Assembly: GCA_963778225.1 (NCBI GenBank)
Contig: CAVZTR010000012.1
Coordinates: 248,001 to 312,000 of the forward strand
Origin: JAGVSR01 sp963778225
Lineage (GTDB): Bacteria; Pseudomonadota; Alphaproteobacteria; Rhizobiales; Hyphomicrobiaceae
Length of the DNA: 64,000 nt
Direction: 5' to 3'
Shown here: piece after piece, positions 52,437-60,898 of the stretch
Position numbering within the stretch: position 1 is the stretch's first letter
Layout of the letters: each line of letters opens with the position of its first letter
Notes under the pieces: model-generated
Database searches by the model: none
What the model saw: the letters and a program-made list of their open reading frames with translations, nothing else
What the model was told of the DNA's origin: nothing
Translations under genes and position numbers: made by a program

Positions 52437-52872
52437 AAGACTTTGAGACGACCTGTTCGAGCGGCGGATCGTCGGTCAGGAAGCTCTCGATGAAGCAGGG
52501 GTTATCGGGCTCGGCGCAGCCCAGTTCGGCCGCTGTCGGCGCGCGGTTGGCTTCCGAATAGCTGCCGTAGAGGGTCAGCATCTCGCTGAACTTGTACGTG
52601 CCGCCGACCATCGGGTTGAAGCGCTGATATTTGTTTGTCGTGTCGAGTTCATCGAACTGGCCGGTCAGATCGTTCAGCTCGATCGTTGCATGATTGTAGC
52701 GACCGCCGACCGTCAGGGCGAATTGGTCGGTCACGTCCAGCGTGTTGGTGAAGTAGACACCGAAATAATCGTTCTGCGTCTCGAGTTGGCGCGGCGCGAG
52801 ATCGTCCGGTTCTTCCAACGATGATGCCAGAGCCAGTGACAACAAAGCGGTTTCCAATTTCGCCAAGTTCAC
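52036..52872 (-). pseudogene. TonB-dependent receptor, middle barrel fragment
   Basis: Between about 52820 and 52340 this frame reads barrel strands: LAPRQLETQNDYFGVYFTNTLDVTDQFALTVGGRYNHATIEL, FNPMVGGTYKFSEMLTLYGSYSEANRAPTAAELGCAEPDNPC and SKSFELGVRGQARPGDGQLFTWSAGLFRTLNQDDIL. The sequence then jumps to the frame of the C-terminal fragment. Its own first residues and last third are out of register with the receptor. Confidence 0.85.
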
Positions 52873-53053
52873 TCGACGTATTGTAGCTGCACCTCGGCCG
52901 CCGTCGTAGCGACGCGCCGACGACGAAGCGGTTCGGACGACTGAAGAGTTCAGCCTGTTGATGCGGCCTGAAGCGAGCCGCCAAAGCCCTCAGCGTCTGT
53001 GTTGATGCGCTCGATGGAGCCGAGTGCGAACCGTCAGCGGATCGCCGACGACG

Positions 53054-54472
53054 TCATCCGAGCAGATCATGTACGTTCCGTCGATGTCCTCCACCATGTT
53101 CCGGCGGCCACTCCATCTTCCGCAACGCACAGACGGTCCTGCATAGGCCCGGAGCGTCAGTGCACGCTTCAGCCTCGCTCAAATTCCCGTCGATGACGTT
53201 CGACTTGAACTTGCGGTAGTAGCCGATGCCGCTGAATGAGAGCGTTTCGGTCGCCTGAACCTTGGCGCTCAAGGTCGGCATCAAGACTTCGAGATCGGTA
53301 TCTTGCGGGTTCGTGAACGTGCGGTTCCAGCCCACGTCGAGAACGTCGACCGGAGAGGCTGCCACGACGCCGGCGTTGCTTTGGGCGGCGGTGAGGCTCA
53401 GGTGAACTTCGACCGCGCTGCCCTTGAAGCCGAGGTCGCCGTAGAAGCGTTCGATGTCGGCGTCGGAGAAGTCGCGGAAGCCGTCCTCGCGGATCAGTTC
53501 GAGCGCGGCATACGCTGCAACCGTGCCGGAGTTGCCGCCGGCTTCCATCGCAACCTGGCCGCGACCGAAGGAGCCGCCCATCGCGTCGATCGTGCCGCCC
53601 TGGAAGCTGAAGCCGTCCTTCATCGTGATGCCGATGGCGCCGCCGATGGCATTGAGACCATAGAGCGGATTTGCGCCCAATATGGTCATGTCGCTAATTG
53701 CGATGGCGGGGATGAGGTCGAGGTTGACCGTGTCGCCGAACGCCTCGTTGATGCGCACCCCGTTCTGGTAGACGGCAATGGCCTGCGAGCGTCCGCCGAT
53801 CGGCGAGGCGTCGAAGCCTCGGAACTGGATGTCGGGGCGAAGGCCGCCGCCGGCGGTATCCGTCAAGAGGATTCCCGGAACCTGCTTCTGCAGCGTGTCC
53901 TGAACCTGGAGCGTTCTGTCGGCTATGATCTGGTCGCCGGTGACGACGGAGACCGCGCCGGGAACCTTGGAGAGCGTGACGCCCGAGCCGCTGCCCGTGC
54001 CGCCGCCGGTTCCTGTTCCTTGGGCCGCAGTGGCTGCCGCGCCCGCGGAACCTCCCACAACTGGACCCGGTGCCACCTGAATTTGCGTTTCGGCAACCGG
54101 TGGGCCGGCGATTTGCTTCACCGGCTGCCTCTGCTGCACGGTGACTTCCGGCAGCGACAGGCCGGGAGCGACGGGTTCCGGCTCAGACGTGGCTGCCGGC
54201 TGCGGTGCAGGAGACGGCGCGGCGGCGGGCGGCGTGGATTGCCCGGTGGTTGAAGCAGGTGGAGTTGGTGGCGGCGTGGCCGCCGGTGCATCAGCGGGCG
54301 GCGGCGGGGTTGCTTCGGTAGCGGGTGGGGTCGGCGGTGCCGGGACGGGCGCTTCCGTTGCCGGCGGCGTGGCGGGTGCGTCTGGCGCCTGGGCCATTGC
54401 TGACGGCGCGCCCGTCGCGATCAGTCCCATCACCATCAAACCGCGGATCAGATGATCAGACATCGAGCGCAA
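53054..54472 (-). pseudogene. TonB-dependent receptor, N-terminal part with plug
   Basis: The first 440 residues of an outer-membrane TonB-dependent receptor. A signal peptide (GLMVMGLIATGAPSAMAQ) is followed by about 90 residues of Pro/Ala repeats, an unusual extension, then the plug domain (KVPGAVSVVTGDQIIADRTLQVQDTLQKQVPGILL, YQNGVRINEAFGDTVNLDLIPAIAI, YGLNAIGGAIGITMK) and first barrel strands. After about 53150 the protein hops between frames at least six times down to 52340, while family-like sequence continues (DGTYMICSDDVVGDPL, FALGSIERINTDAEGFGGSLQ, ELFSRPNRFVVGAS). The substrate is not predictable. It is divergent from the ExbB-ExbD-TonB operon that would power it. Confidence 0.85.
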
Positions 54473-54939
54473 CCTCTTCTCGGCCGGGAAGATTTTCCTC
54501 AGGAGACCTACCTAAAGGTCGTTAGTGTGAGTTGGCTCACGGCCGCAAGCTCAAGAGGGCCCGTATGCGCCGCGGAACGTCGAAAAAGCCGTCATGTGGC
54601 AACTCCGCATCGGGATTTTTTCCCGATTGCCCATGCTGATCCGCACGGCTTGGTGTTTGGAATCGTTCTTAGGAAAAGTCCTTGATCTCCAGTAGGTTCG
54701 ACCTTTATCTCAGGGCTCGCGGAAGACCGACACGACCTTAGGAACAAGGTCCTGTGTCAGGTCAGACCCAAACCTGATTTGGCACCGGCCAAACGGGGCG
54801 AAAAGCGTTAGGTTATACAGGAACAACTTTGCCGGCCTGCGCGAGGCTGCTCGATAGATTTCGGGGCTCCAATATTGGCCACCAACGCGTGACACAGGAT
54901 GGCGCCTAGACCATCCAAAGCGCACAGGGGAGAGACGAC
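54473..54939. promoter_or_regulatory. 467-bp divergent control region between the receptor and the ExbBD-TonB operon
   Basis: No gene is seen. Three perfect inverted repeats stand out: ATCGGGA-ttttt-TCCCGAT at 54609-54627, GACCTT-aggaac-AAGGTC at 54734-54751, and TCAGGT-N9-ACCTGA at 54757-54777. The last two are adjacent and could form a two-hairpin leader upstream of the operon. I find no cobalamin-riboswitch core. Regulator identity is unknown. Confidence 0.55.
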
Positions 54940-55407
54940 TTGAAAGTGCAGTCAGCATCCGCCGGTTTCGGCGCGCTCCTCATGGGTTTTGCCTCTGCGG
55001 GATGTTTCGGACCAGCGGCGATTGCCGGTGAGGCCACGCCGGCGGCCGCAGCAGCAGCGCCGGCCATTACGGTCGAACTCAACAAGCTGGAGTCGGTGGA
55101 CAAGGGATGCCGGGTCTATACCGTCGTCGATAATCCCGGATCGGTCGGCTTTCAGACATTGAAGCTCGACCTGATCCTGTTTCATACCGACGGCGTCATC
55201 GGTCGACGGCTGATGCTGGATCTGGCGCCTCTCAAGAGCGCCAAGAAGACAGTCAAGATGTTCGATCTCGACGGCACGGCTTGCGACAAGATCGGCAGCT
55301 TCCTCGTGCACGACGTCATGGAGTGCAAGGCCGACACGGGACCTGTCGAAAAGTGCCTCGATGCCATTACGCTCAAGTCACTCAGCAACGTGCAAATCAC
55401 GAAATAA
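54940..55407 (+). CDS. Exported hypothetical protein upstream of exbB
   Basis: A 155-residue protein starting at TTG after AGGGGAGAG. A signal peptide (GALLMGFASAGCFGPAAIAG) leads to ITVELNKLESVDKGCRVYTVVDNPGSVGFQTLKLDLILFHTDGVIGRRLMLDLAPLKSAKKTVKMFDLDGTACDKIGSFLVHDVMEC. The mature part has four Cys and looks like an immunoglobulin-like beta-sandwich. It is 29 bp before exbB, so it is probably a periplasmic accessory of the TonB system. I know no assigned function. Confidence 0.78.
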   Translation: MKVQSASAGFGALLMGFASAGCFGPAAIAGEATPAAAAAAPAITVELNKLESVDKGCRVYTVVDNPGSVGFQTLKLDLILFHTDGVIGRRLMLDLAPLKSAKKTVKMFDLDGTACDKIGSFLVHDVMECKADTGPVEKCLDAITLKSLSNVQITK

Positions 55408-55436
55408 ACGCGCAGCGCAACGCGAAGGATTAACCT

Positions 55437-56138
55437 GTGTTCTTGACCGCCTCACCGCAGTCCACCCTCTCCATCATGGATCTGATCGCGACCGCCGATC
55501 CGATCGTGAAGGCTGTGATGCTGCTTCTCGTTCTGTCGTCGGTGGCCTGCTGGGCGATCGTCATTGAGAAGTCCATTCGGACATGGCGGCTCAAATCCGA
55601 CGTGAAGGCGCTCGAAAGCCTCGCCGATGGCGCAACGGATGCCGCGCAGGCCGATGGCCTCGTGCGGCGCATTCTGACGGCGGCAGAGTCGGAGGCCAAC
55701 GACGGCGTCTCGCGCGGAGAGGCCCGCAGTGAGATTCGCGCGCGGCTCGAGAGGGCCATGAAGCAGCGCTTCAAAGGTGAACTCGAGTCGATCGAGTCCG
55801 GCCTGCCGTTTCTCGCCACCATCGGTTCCGCCGCTCCCTTCATCGGTCTGTTCGGGACCGTCTGGGGCATCATGAACAGCTTCACCGCCATCGCCGCGCG
55901 GCAGGACACGAGCCTTGCGACCGTTGCACCGGGTATCGCCGAAGCGCTGTTCGCGACCGCACTCGGCCTCGTGGCCGCCATTCCCGCCGTGATGGCGTAC
56001 AACCATTACGCCGTGAAGCTCGGCCGCTCCTCTCAACGTGGAAATGCGGCCATCTCCGAGATCGCAAAGCAGATTTCGCGCCCGCATGGCGATGCCGCGG
56101 CTCGCGTCGAACCGCTGCGCGCTGGAAAGGCCTACTGA
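55437..56138 (+). CDS. exbB: TonB-system energiser ExbB (TolQ/ExbB family)
   Basis: A 233-residue inner-membrane proton-channel protein with three transmembrane segments (about 20-42, 120-145, 165-190). The MotA/TolQ/ExbB signature is seen in LPFLATIGSAAPFIGLFGTVWGIMNSF and APGIAEALFATALGLVAAIPAVMAYN. With ExbD it converts proton motive force into TonB movement. GTG start after AAGGA; its stop overlaps exbD (TGATG). Confidence 0.95.
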   Translation: MFLTASPQSTLSIMDLIATADPIVKAVMLLLVLSSVACWAIVIEKSIRTWRLKSDVKALESLADGATDAAQADGLVRRILTAAESEANDGVSRGEARSEIRARLERAMKQRFKGELESIESGLPFLATIGSAAPFIGLFGTVWGIMNSFTAIAARQDTSLATVAPGIAEALFATALGLVAAIPAVMAYNHYAVKLGRSSQRGNAAISEIAKQISRPHGDAAARVEPLRAGKAY

Positions 56139-56635
56139 TGGGTATGAGCGCGAACGTCTCTTCGGGAGACGGCGAAGACAGCAGCTATCGCCCGATGGCG
56201 GAGATCAACATCACGCCCATGGTGGACGTGATGCTCGTGCTCTTGATCATCTTCATGGTGGCGGCTCCCCTTATGGTGACGGGCGTGCCGATCGAACTGC
56301 CGAAGACCACGGCGGCGAAGCTTGGCCAGTCGAAAAAGCCGATGGTGGTCACTCTGACGGCCGACGGGAAGCTGCAAATCCGCAACGACTTCGTCACGCG
56401 CGACGCGCTCGTTGGCAAGTTGCGCGAGATGCGCGCGGCGGAAGGCGATGCGGTCGTGTACGTTCGCGCCGACAAGAAGAACCCGTATGGCGAGGTCATG
56501 GATCTGCTGGGGCAGGTGGGCCAGAGCGGCTTCAGCCGGGTCTCGCTCCTATCGCAACAGCCGGGCGCGGGGGCTGCCGCAGCGTCGGGATCACCTGCAC
56601 CGGCTCCCGCTCCCAATCCATCCCCGGCACCGTGA
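56138..56635 (+). CDS. exbD: TonB-system energiser ExbD
   Basis: A 165-residue protein with one membrane helix (about residues 29-48). MAEINITPMVDVMLVLLIIFMV contains the proton-carrying Asp of the ExbD/TolR family. The periplasmic domain (VTLTADGKLQIRNDFVTRDALVGKLREM, VVYVRADKKNPYGEVMDLL) is followed by an Ala/Pro tail. It is translationally coupled to exbB. Confidence 0.95.
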   Translation: MGMSANVSSGDGEDSSYRPMAEINITPMVDVMLVLLIIFMVAAPLMVTGVPIELPKTTAAKLGQSKKPMVVTLTADGKLQIRNDFVTRDALVGKLREMRAAEGDAVVYVRADKKNPYGEVMDLLGQVGQSGFSRVSLLSQQPGAGAAAASGSPAPAPAPNPSPAP

Positions 56636-56658
56636 TCTGAAGGACCCTGCGACCTCGC

Positions 56659-57372
56659 ATGCTTCTCAAGCCCGCCACCTGGTTTCTCTCTTTTGCCGCT
56701 CATGCCGCTTTTGCGGCATGGCTGCTGGTCGTGCCCGGCGGGGCAGCGCTCGATTCGGGCGAGGGCGAGGACCAGTTCATCGTGGAGCAAGGCATCGCCA
56801 TCGAGGGCCTCGATATGTGGGGCCAGGATGACACGACGGTGCAGGCGGTCGAAGCCGAGCCCATGGAGGCCAGCGAAGCGCGGCCAGCCGTCGAGGAAGT
56901 GAAAGAGCTCAAGGAAGTGGAGGAGACGAAGGTCATCGCCTCCGAGACTGGACCCGAACAGGAAATCGAAGAGGTCAAGCCTGAGCCGGTTCAAGAGCCC
57001 GTGCCGCCTCAAGTCGCAACGCTCGAGCAGGCGGCGCAGGTCGCTGTCGAAGAAAAGCGCGCAACCAGCGTCGTCAAATCGGGTGGCGAGGCCACCTCAC
57101 ACAGCAAGTATCTGGGTAAGCTACGCACGCACCTGGAGAAGCGGAAGGTCAACCCGCGCACCCGTCAAATCGGAACGGCCGTTGTTCGCTTCACCGTCGA
57201 TTCATCCGGCCAGCTCCTGACCCGGGAGATTGCAACCAGCTCGGGCAACCAGCAACTCGATGAAGCGGCGATCGCCTCGGTTGAAAAGGCAGCACCGTTC
57301 CCGGCAATGCCTGAAGACCTGAACCGGGAGCCGCTGGTGGTCTCGGTGCCGTTTCGCTTCACCGTTCGTTAA
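56659..57372 (+). CDS. tonB: Energy transducer TonB
   Basis: A 237-residue protein: an N-terminal signal anchor (FLSFAAHAAFAAWLLVVPGG), an acidic Glu/Val/Pro-rich periplasm-spanning region (VKELKEVEETKVIASETGPEQEIEEVKPEPVQEP), and a C-terminal TonB domain (KYLGKLRTHLEKRKVNPRTRQIGTAVVRFTVDSSGQLLTREIATSSGNQQLDEAAIASVEKAAPFPAMPE). The linker is acidic where most TonB proteins have Pro-Lys repeats. It energises the outer-membrane receptor encoded divergently. Confidence 0.95.
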   Translation: MLLKPATWFLSFAAHAAFAAWLLVVPGGAALDSGEGEDQFIVEQGIAIEGLDMWGQDDTTVQAVEAEPMEASEARPAVEEVKELKEVEETKVIASETGPEQEIEEVKPEPVQEPVPPQVATLEQAAQVAVEEKRATSVVKSGGEATSHSKYLGKLRTHLEKRKVNPRTRQIGTAVVRFTVDSSGQLLTREIATSSGNQQLDEAAIASVEKAAPFPAMPEDLNREPLVVSVPFRFTVR

Positions 57373-57461
57373 TTTTTCGGTGGCCGTCGCGCCGGTCGGT
57401 TAACCGGGCTTTATCCATTCGCCGATAGGCTCAGGTCGATTATCTGATCATCGGCACAATC

Positions 57462-58346
57462 ATGATTCGTGGGTCCATCAATAGGCAAAAGGGCGGCTCG
57501 CTCATGGGGGATTACGCTTCTCTCGTGGGAGAGGCGATCCTCCGGCAGCGTACGCGCGAGGCGGAACATGCCGCCCGGATCGAGGCCGAGCTCGCCGATC
57601 GCGTGAAGAGCGAATTCATCTCGAACATGAGCCATGAGTTGCGCACGCCGCTCAACACCATGATCGGGTTCTCCAAGATCCTGGCCGAGCACGACAAGCG
57701 ACGGATCGCCGACAAGGACATCGTCGAGTACGCCAAGCTGATCAATGACGCAGCCGGGCACCTTCTGTCGGTCATCAATGACATTCTCGATATCTCCAAA
57801 ATGCAAAGCGGGCGCTACACGCTCGATGCACGAGAGGTCATTGTCGAAGACGTGCTGCACGCGACATACCTTGCCAACCGTGCGGCCGCGCGCGAGGCGG
57901 GCGTGAGCCTCGATCTTGAGGTGGCGGACCAACTGCCGCTGGTTCGTGGTGACGCCAGCAAACTCCAGCAGGTCTTCAGCAACATCGTATCCAACGCAAT
58001 CAAGTTTACGCTTCGCGAGGGTGCGGTGAAGATCGAAGCCATTCGACTTGCCGATGGTGGGGTCGGTGTGATGATCCGGGATACGGGCGTCGGCATGTCG
58101 GCTCAAGAGTTGAAGCTCGCGACTACGCCGTTCGGCCAAGTCGACGGTAGCCGGTCGCGCTGGCGCGAAGGCACGGGTCTCGGTCTCCCGATCGCGCGAT
58201 CCCTCATCGAGCTGCACGGCGGTCACATCAAGATCGACAGCGAAAAGGGTCGCGGAACCGAAGTCGGAATTTTTCTTCCCTCTGCGACGACGCTCAACAT
58301 CCGCGAGGCGCGCGATGCGGTCCTCGGCAACGGCGGCGGGGCGTAA
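57462..58346 (+). CDS. Soluble sensor histidine kinase
   Basis: A 294-residue cytoplasmic kinase without membrane segments. A short N-terminal coiled coil (residues 16-50) leads to the HisKA domain with phosphorylated H58 (FISNMSHELRTPLN), and a HATPase_c domain with N box (QQVFSNIVSNAIKF), G1 (DTGVGM), F box (FGQVDGSRS) and G2 (GTGLGLPIA). No PAS or receiver domain is present and no response regulator is nearby, so input likely comes through a partner protein. The helix resembles PleC/DivJ-like kinases of alphaproteobacteria. It is 20 bp upstream of the HerA-like gene. Confidence 0.9.
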   Translation: MIRGSINRQKGGSLMGDYASLVGEAILRQRTREAEHAARIEAELADRVKSEFISNMSHELRTPLNTMIGFSKILAEHDKRRIADKDIVEYAKLINDAAGHLLSVINDILDISKMQSGRYTLDAREVIVEDVLHATYLANRAAAREAGVSLDLEVADQLPLVRGDASKLQQVFSNIVSNAIKFTLREGAVKIEAIRLADGGVGVMIRDTGVGMSAQELKLATTPFGQVDGSRSRWREGTGLGLPIARSLIELHGGHIKIDSEKGRGTEVGIFLPSATTLNIREARDAVLGNGGGA

Positions 58347-58366
58347 GTGCGGGGGACTCATTGGTC

Positions 58367-60325
58367 ATGGAAGATGTCATGCAAAGTCTAATTTCAACGG
58401 GGCCGGGCAAGGTGCTTTCGAGCTTTGACGGTTCGATCGGCCGCATCGTGTCTGTAACCGGCTCGAAGGCCATCGTCCTTCTCGATACGCCAAAAGACGG
58501 CACCATCCGCAACATTCAGGACCGCCCGGAAATGGGCACCCTGCTCGCGATCGATACCGCCAACACCGTTGTTCTGGCGATCGTCTCAGCATTGAGCGTT
58601 CCGGTTCCGGCACATCGCGATGGTGACAACGAAATCTGGATCGCGGAACTTGGCCTCGTGGGCGAACTTTGGCGCAGCGCCTCTGGCGAAGCGTCGACGT
58701 TCAATCGAGGCGTCACCGTGTATCCTGGCCTAGGCGACCGGGTGCGCGTTGCAACGAAAGCCGAACTCACTCTCGCGTTCTGCGGGAACGATGCCCGATC
58801 GGTTCGTGTCGGCTGCATCCGGCAGGACGCCACGATCGATGCCCGCGTTCGCGTAGACGACCTCCTCGGCAAACACTTTGCCATCCTGGGCACCACGGGC
58901 ACGGGCAAGTCGTGCACCACGGCGCTCATCCTGCGATCGATCCTCGACCAGCATCCGGCGGCGCACATCGTACTTCTGGACCCGCACAACGAATACGCAA
59001 CCGCGTTCGGCGATCTGGCTGAAGTGATCAGCCCGTGGAACATGCAGCTGCCGTTGTGGCTCTTGAACTTCGAGGAGGCGACGGAGGTTCTGGTCGGTGA
59101 TCCGGAACGCAAGCAAGAGATCGAAATCCTGCAAGAGCTGATCCCGATGGCGAAGAGCCGCTATGCGGCCGGTCGCGCAACGGACCAGAAGCTGCGCCGC
59201 GGTATTGTCGATCATGGACGCTTCACGGTCGATACGCCGGTTCCCTATCGTATTTCGGACCTCACCGGTCTCATCGATGAGCGCATGGGCAAGCTCGAGA
59301 ACAAGCGCGACCTTGCTCCCTACCGTAACTTGAAGTCGCGCATCGACACGATCTCGCAGGATGCGCGCTACACATTCATGTTCGGATCGCTGACCGTTTA
59401 CGACGGCATGACGCAGATCCTATCGCGCATCTTCCGCGTGCCGGTTCAGGGCAAACCGATCACCATTCTCGAGCTGACCGGGATCCCGACGGAAATCGTC
59501 AACGTGGTCGTCTCGGTTCTGTGCCGCATGACGTTCGACTTCGCGCTCTGGAGCGAGGGCAAGGTGCCCGTTACGCTCGTATGCGAGGAAGCCCACCGCT
59601 ACGTGCCGCTCAATCCGAACGCAGGCTTTGAGCCGTGCAAACGTGCCATCGCGAAGATTGCGAAAGAAGGCCGTAAGTACGGTGCTTCGCTGTGCATCGT
59701 GACCCAGCGCCCGGCGGAAATCGATCCCACCATTCTTTCCCAGTGCAACACGGTGTTCGCGCTGCGCATGTCGAACGACCGCGACCAGGCAATCGTTCAA
59801 TCGGCGATTTCCGATACGGGTTCGGGACTGCTGGAATTCCTTCCCGCGCTCGGACAGCGCGAGGCGCTCGCATTCGGCGACGGCGTGGCTTTGCCTGTTC
59901 GCATCAAGTTCGACGAACTTGCGCGTGACCGGCTGCCGCGCTCGTCGACGGCCAAGTTCTCCGAGAAGTGGCAGAGCTCGGTCGGCGATGAGAACTTTCT
60001 CGATCATGTCGTCGAGCGCTGGCGATCGGCCGGCGCGGGACCTGGCGATCCCAGCCACCATGCCGCGATGTTCGCAGATGCCATGAATATCGGAGGCTCG
60101 CGCTACGACGCGAGCGAGCACGCCGAACCAGCACATCGTGCGCCAGGTGGGATGCGTCGGGATATTCCTTCACAGCCTTCGCAGCTTGGCGCCGCGCGGT
60201 CGTCAAGCGGCGGGCTCATGCGCCGCGACACTTCCCCTCCCGCACAGGCACCGCAGCCAATGCCGGCTCCGTCCGGCGGCATGTCTCTGCGCGAGCGGCT
60301 GCTCAAGCCGAATGCGCCCCGCTAG
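58367..60325 (+). CDS. HerA-like FtsK-superfamily ATPase (DUF87)
   Basis: A 652-residue ATPase. The N-terminal 150 residues form a HerA-ATS-like barrel (GKVLSSFDGSIGRIVSVTGSKAIVLL); the motor domain has Walker A GTTGTGKSCTT with K181, LLDPHNEYATAF, Walker B LVCEEAHRY, and the sensor KYGASLCIVTQRPAEIDPTILSQCNTVFALRMSN. The C-terminal 100 residues are Pro/Ser/Gly-rich and disordered. HerA hexamers translocate DNA, usually with NurA or another nuclease, but no nuclease is encoded here. Its pairing with a histidine kinase 20 bp upstream is unusual. ATG 58367 is preferred over TTG 58361. Confidence 0.9.
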   Translation: MEDVMQSLISTGPGKVLSSFDGSIGRIVSVTGSKAIVLLDTPKDGTIRNIQDRPEMGTLLAIDTANTVVLAIVSALSVPVPAHRDGDNEIWIAELGLVGELWRSASGEASTFNRGVTVYPGLGDRVRVATKAELTLAFCGNDARSVRVGCIRQDATIDARVRVDDLLGKHFAILGTTGTGKSCTTALILRSILDQHPAAHIVLLDPHNEYATAFGDLAEVISPWNMQLPLWLLNFEEATEVLVGDPERKQEIEILQELIPMAKSRYAAGRATDQKLRRGIVDHGRFTVDTPVPYRISDLTGLIDERMGKLENKRDLAPYRNLKSRIDTISQDARYTFMFGSLTVYDGMTQILSRIFRVPVQGKPITILELTGIPTEIVNVVVSVLCRMTFDFALWSEGKVPVTLVCEEAHRYVPLNPNAGFEPCKRAIAKIAKEGRKYGASLCIVTQRPAEIDPTILSQCNTVFALRMSNDRDQAIVQSAISDTGSGLLEFLPALGQREALAFGDGVALPVRIKFDELARDRLPRSSTAKFSEKWQSSVGDENFLDHVVERWRSAGAGPGDPSHHAAMFADAMNIGGSRYDASEHAEPAHRAPGGMRRDIPSQPSQLGAARSSSGGLMRRDTSPPAQAPQPMPAPSGGMSLRERLLKPNAPR

Positions 60326-60331
60326 CTTGGC

Positions 60332-60883
60332 CTAAAACAGGTCCGCTGCATCTGCCAGAAGGGGCTGCTTGCGATCCTTGTCCGACAGGATCGCGGCGCT
60401 CTCTGTGACGCCCCACTCGATGCCGAGTGCTGGATCATTCCAGCGGATGCCGCGGTCGAGAGCGGGGGCGTAGGCATTCGTCACCTTGTAGATGACCTCG
60501 GTGTGTTCCTCGAGTGTGACGTAGCCATGTGCGAAGCCCGGCGGCACCCAGATCTGGCGCCAATTCTCTGCCGATATCGTCGCCGTTACGTGCTTGCCGA
60601 AGGTGGGGGAGGCGCGTCGAATATCGACTGCGACGTCAAGAATGGCGCCGCGCGTCACACGGACGAGTTTGCCTTGAGCCGAAGGCGGCAACTGGAAATG
60701 AAGCCCGCGTACGACGCCCTTCTCGGCCGAGTAGGCGTGATTATCCTGCACGAAGTGCGCGTCGAAGCCGGCCTCGCGCCAGTTGCGCTCGTTGAAGGTC
60801 TCGGAGAAGAACCCGCGAGCGTCGGCGAACCGGCGAGGCGTCACGATCTTTACATCGGGGATAGCAAGCGCCTCGATCTGCAA
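60332..60883 (-). CDS. rfbC: dTDP-4-dehydrorhamnose 3,5-epimerase
   Basis: A 183-residue RmlC cupin that epimerises dTDP-4-keto-6-deoxyglucose in dTDP-L-rhamnose synthesis. Motifs: FFSETFNERNWREAGFDAHFVQDNHAYSAEKGVVRGLHFQLPP (catalytic His), DIRRASPTFGKHV, WVPPGFAHGYVTLEEHTEVIYKVTNAYAP (catalytic Tyr). TTG start. rfbA, rfbB and rfbD are absent nearby. It is 15 bp after pssA, so probably in the psd-pssA transcript. It may supply rhamnose for the surface polysaccharide. Confidence 0.95.
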   Translation of the reverse strand: MQIEALAIPDVKIVTPRRFADARGFFSETFNERNWREAGFDAHFVQDNHAYSAEKGVVRGLHFQLPPSAQGKLVRVTRGAILDVAVDIRRASPTFGKHVTATISAENWRQIWVPPGFAHGYVTLEEHTEVIYKVTNAYAPALDRGIRWNDPALGIEWGVTESAAILSDKDRKQPLLADAADLF

Positions 60884-60898
60884 TTCAGCTTGCGTCCT

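Noticed and set aside
54473..54939. Cobalamin riboswitch upstream of the TonB system
   Set aside because: Looked for the B12-box and conserved GCCACTG core on both strands and did not find them.
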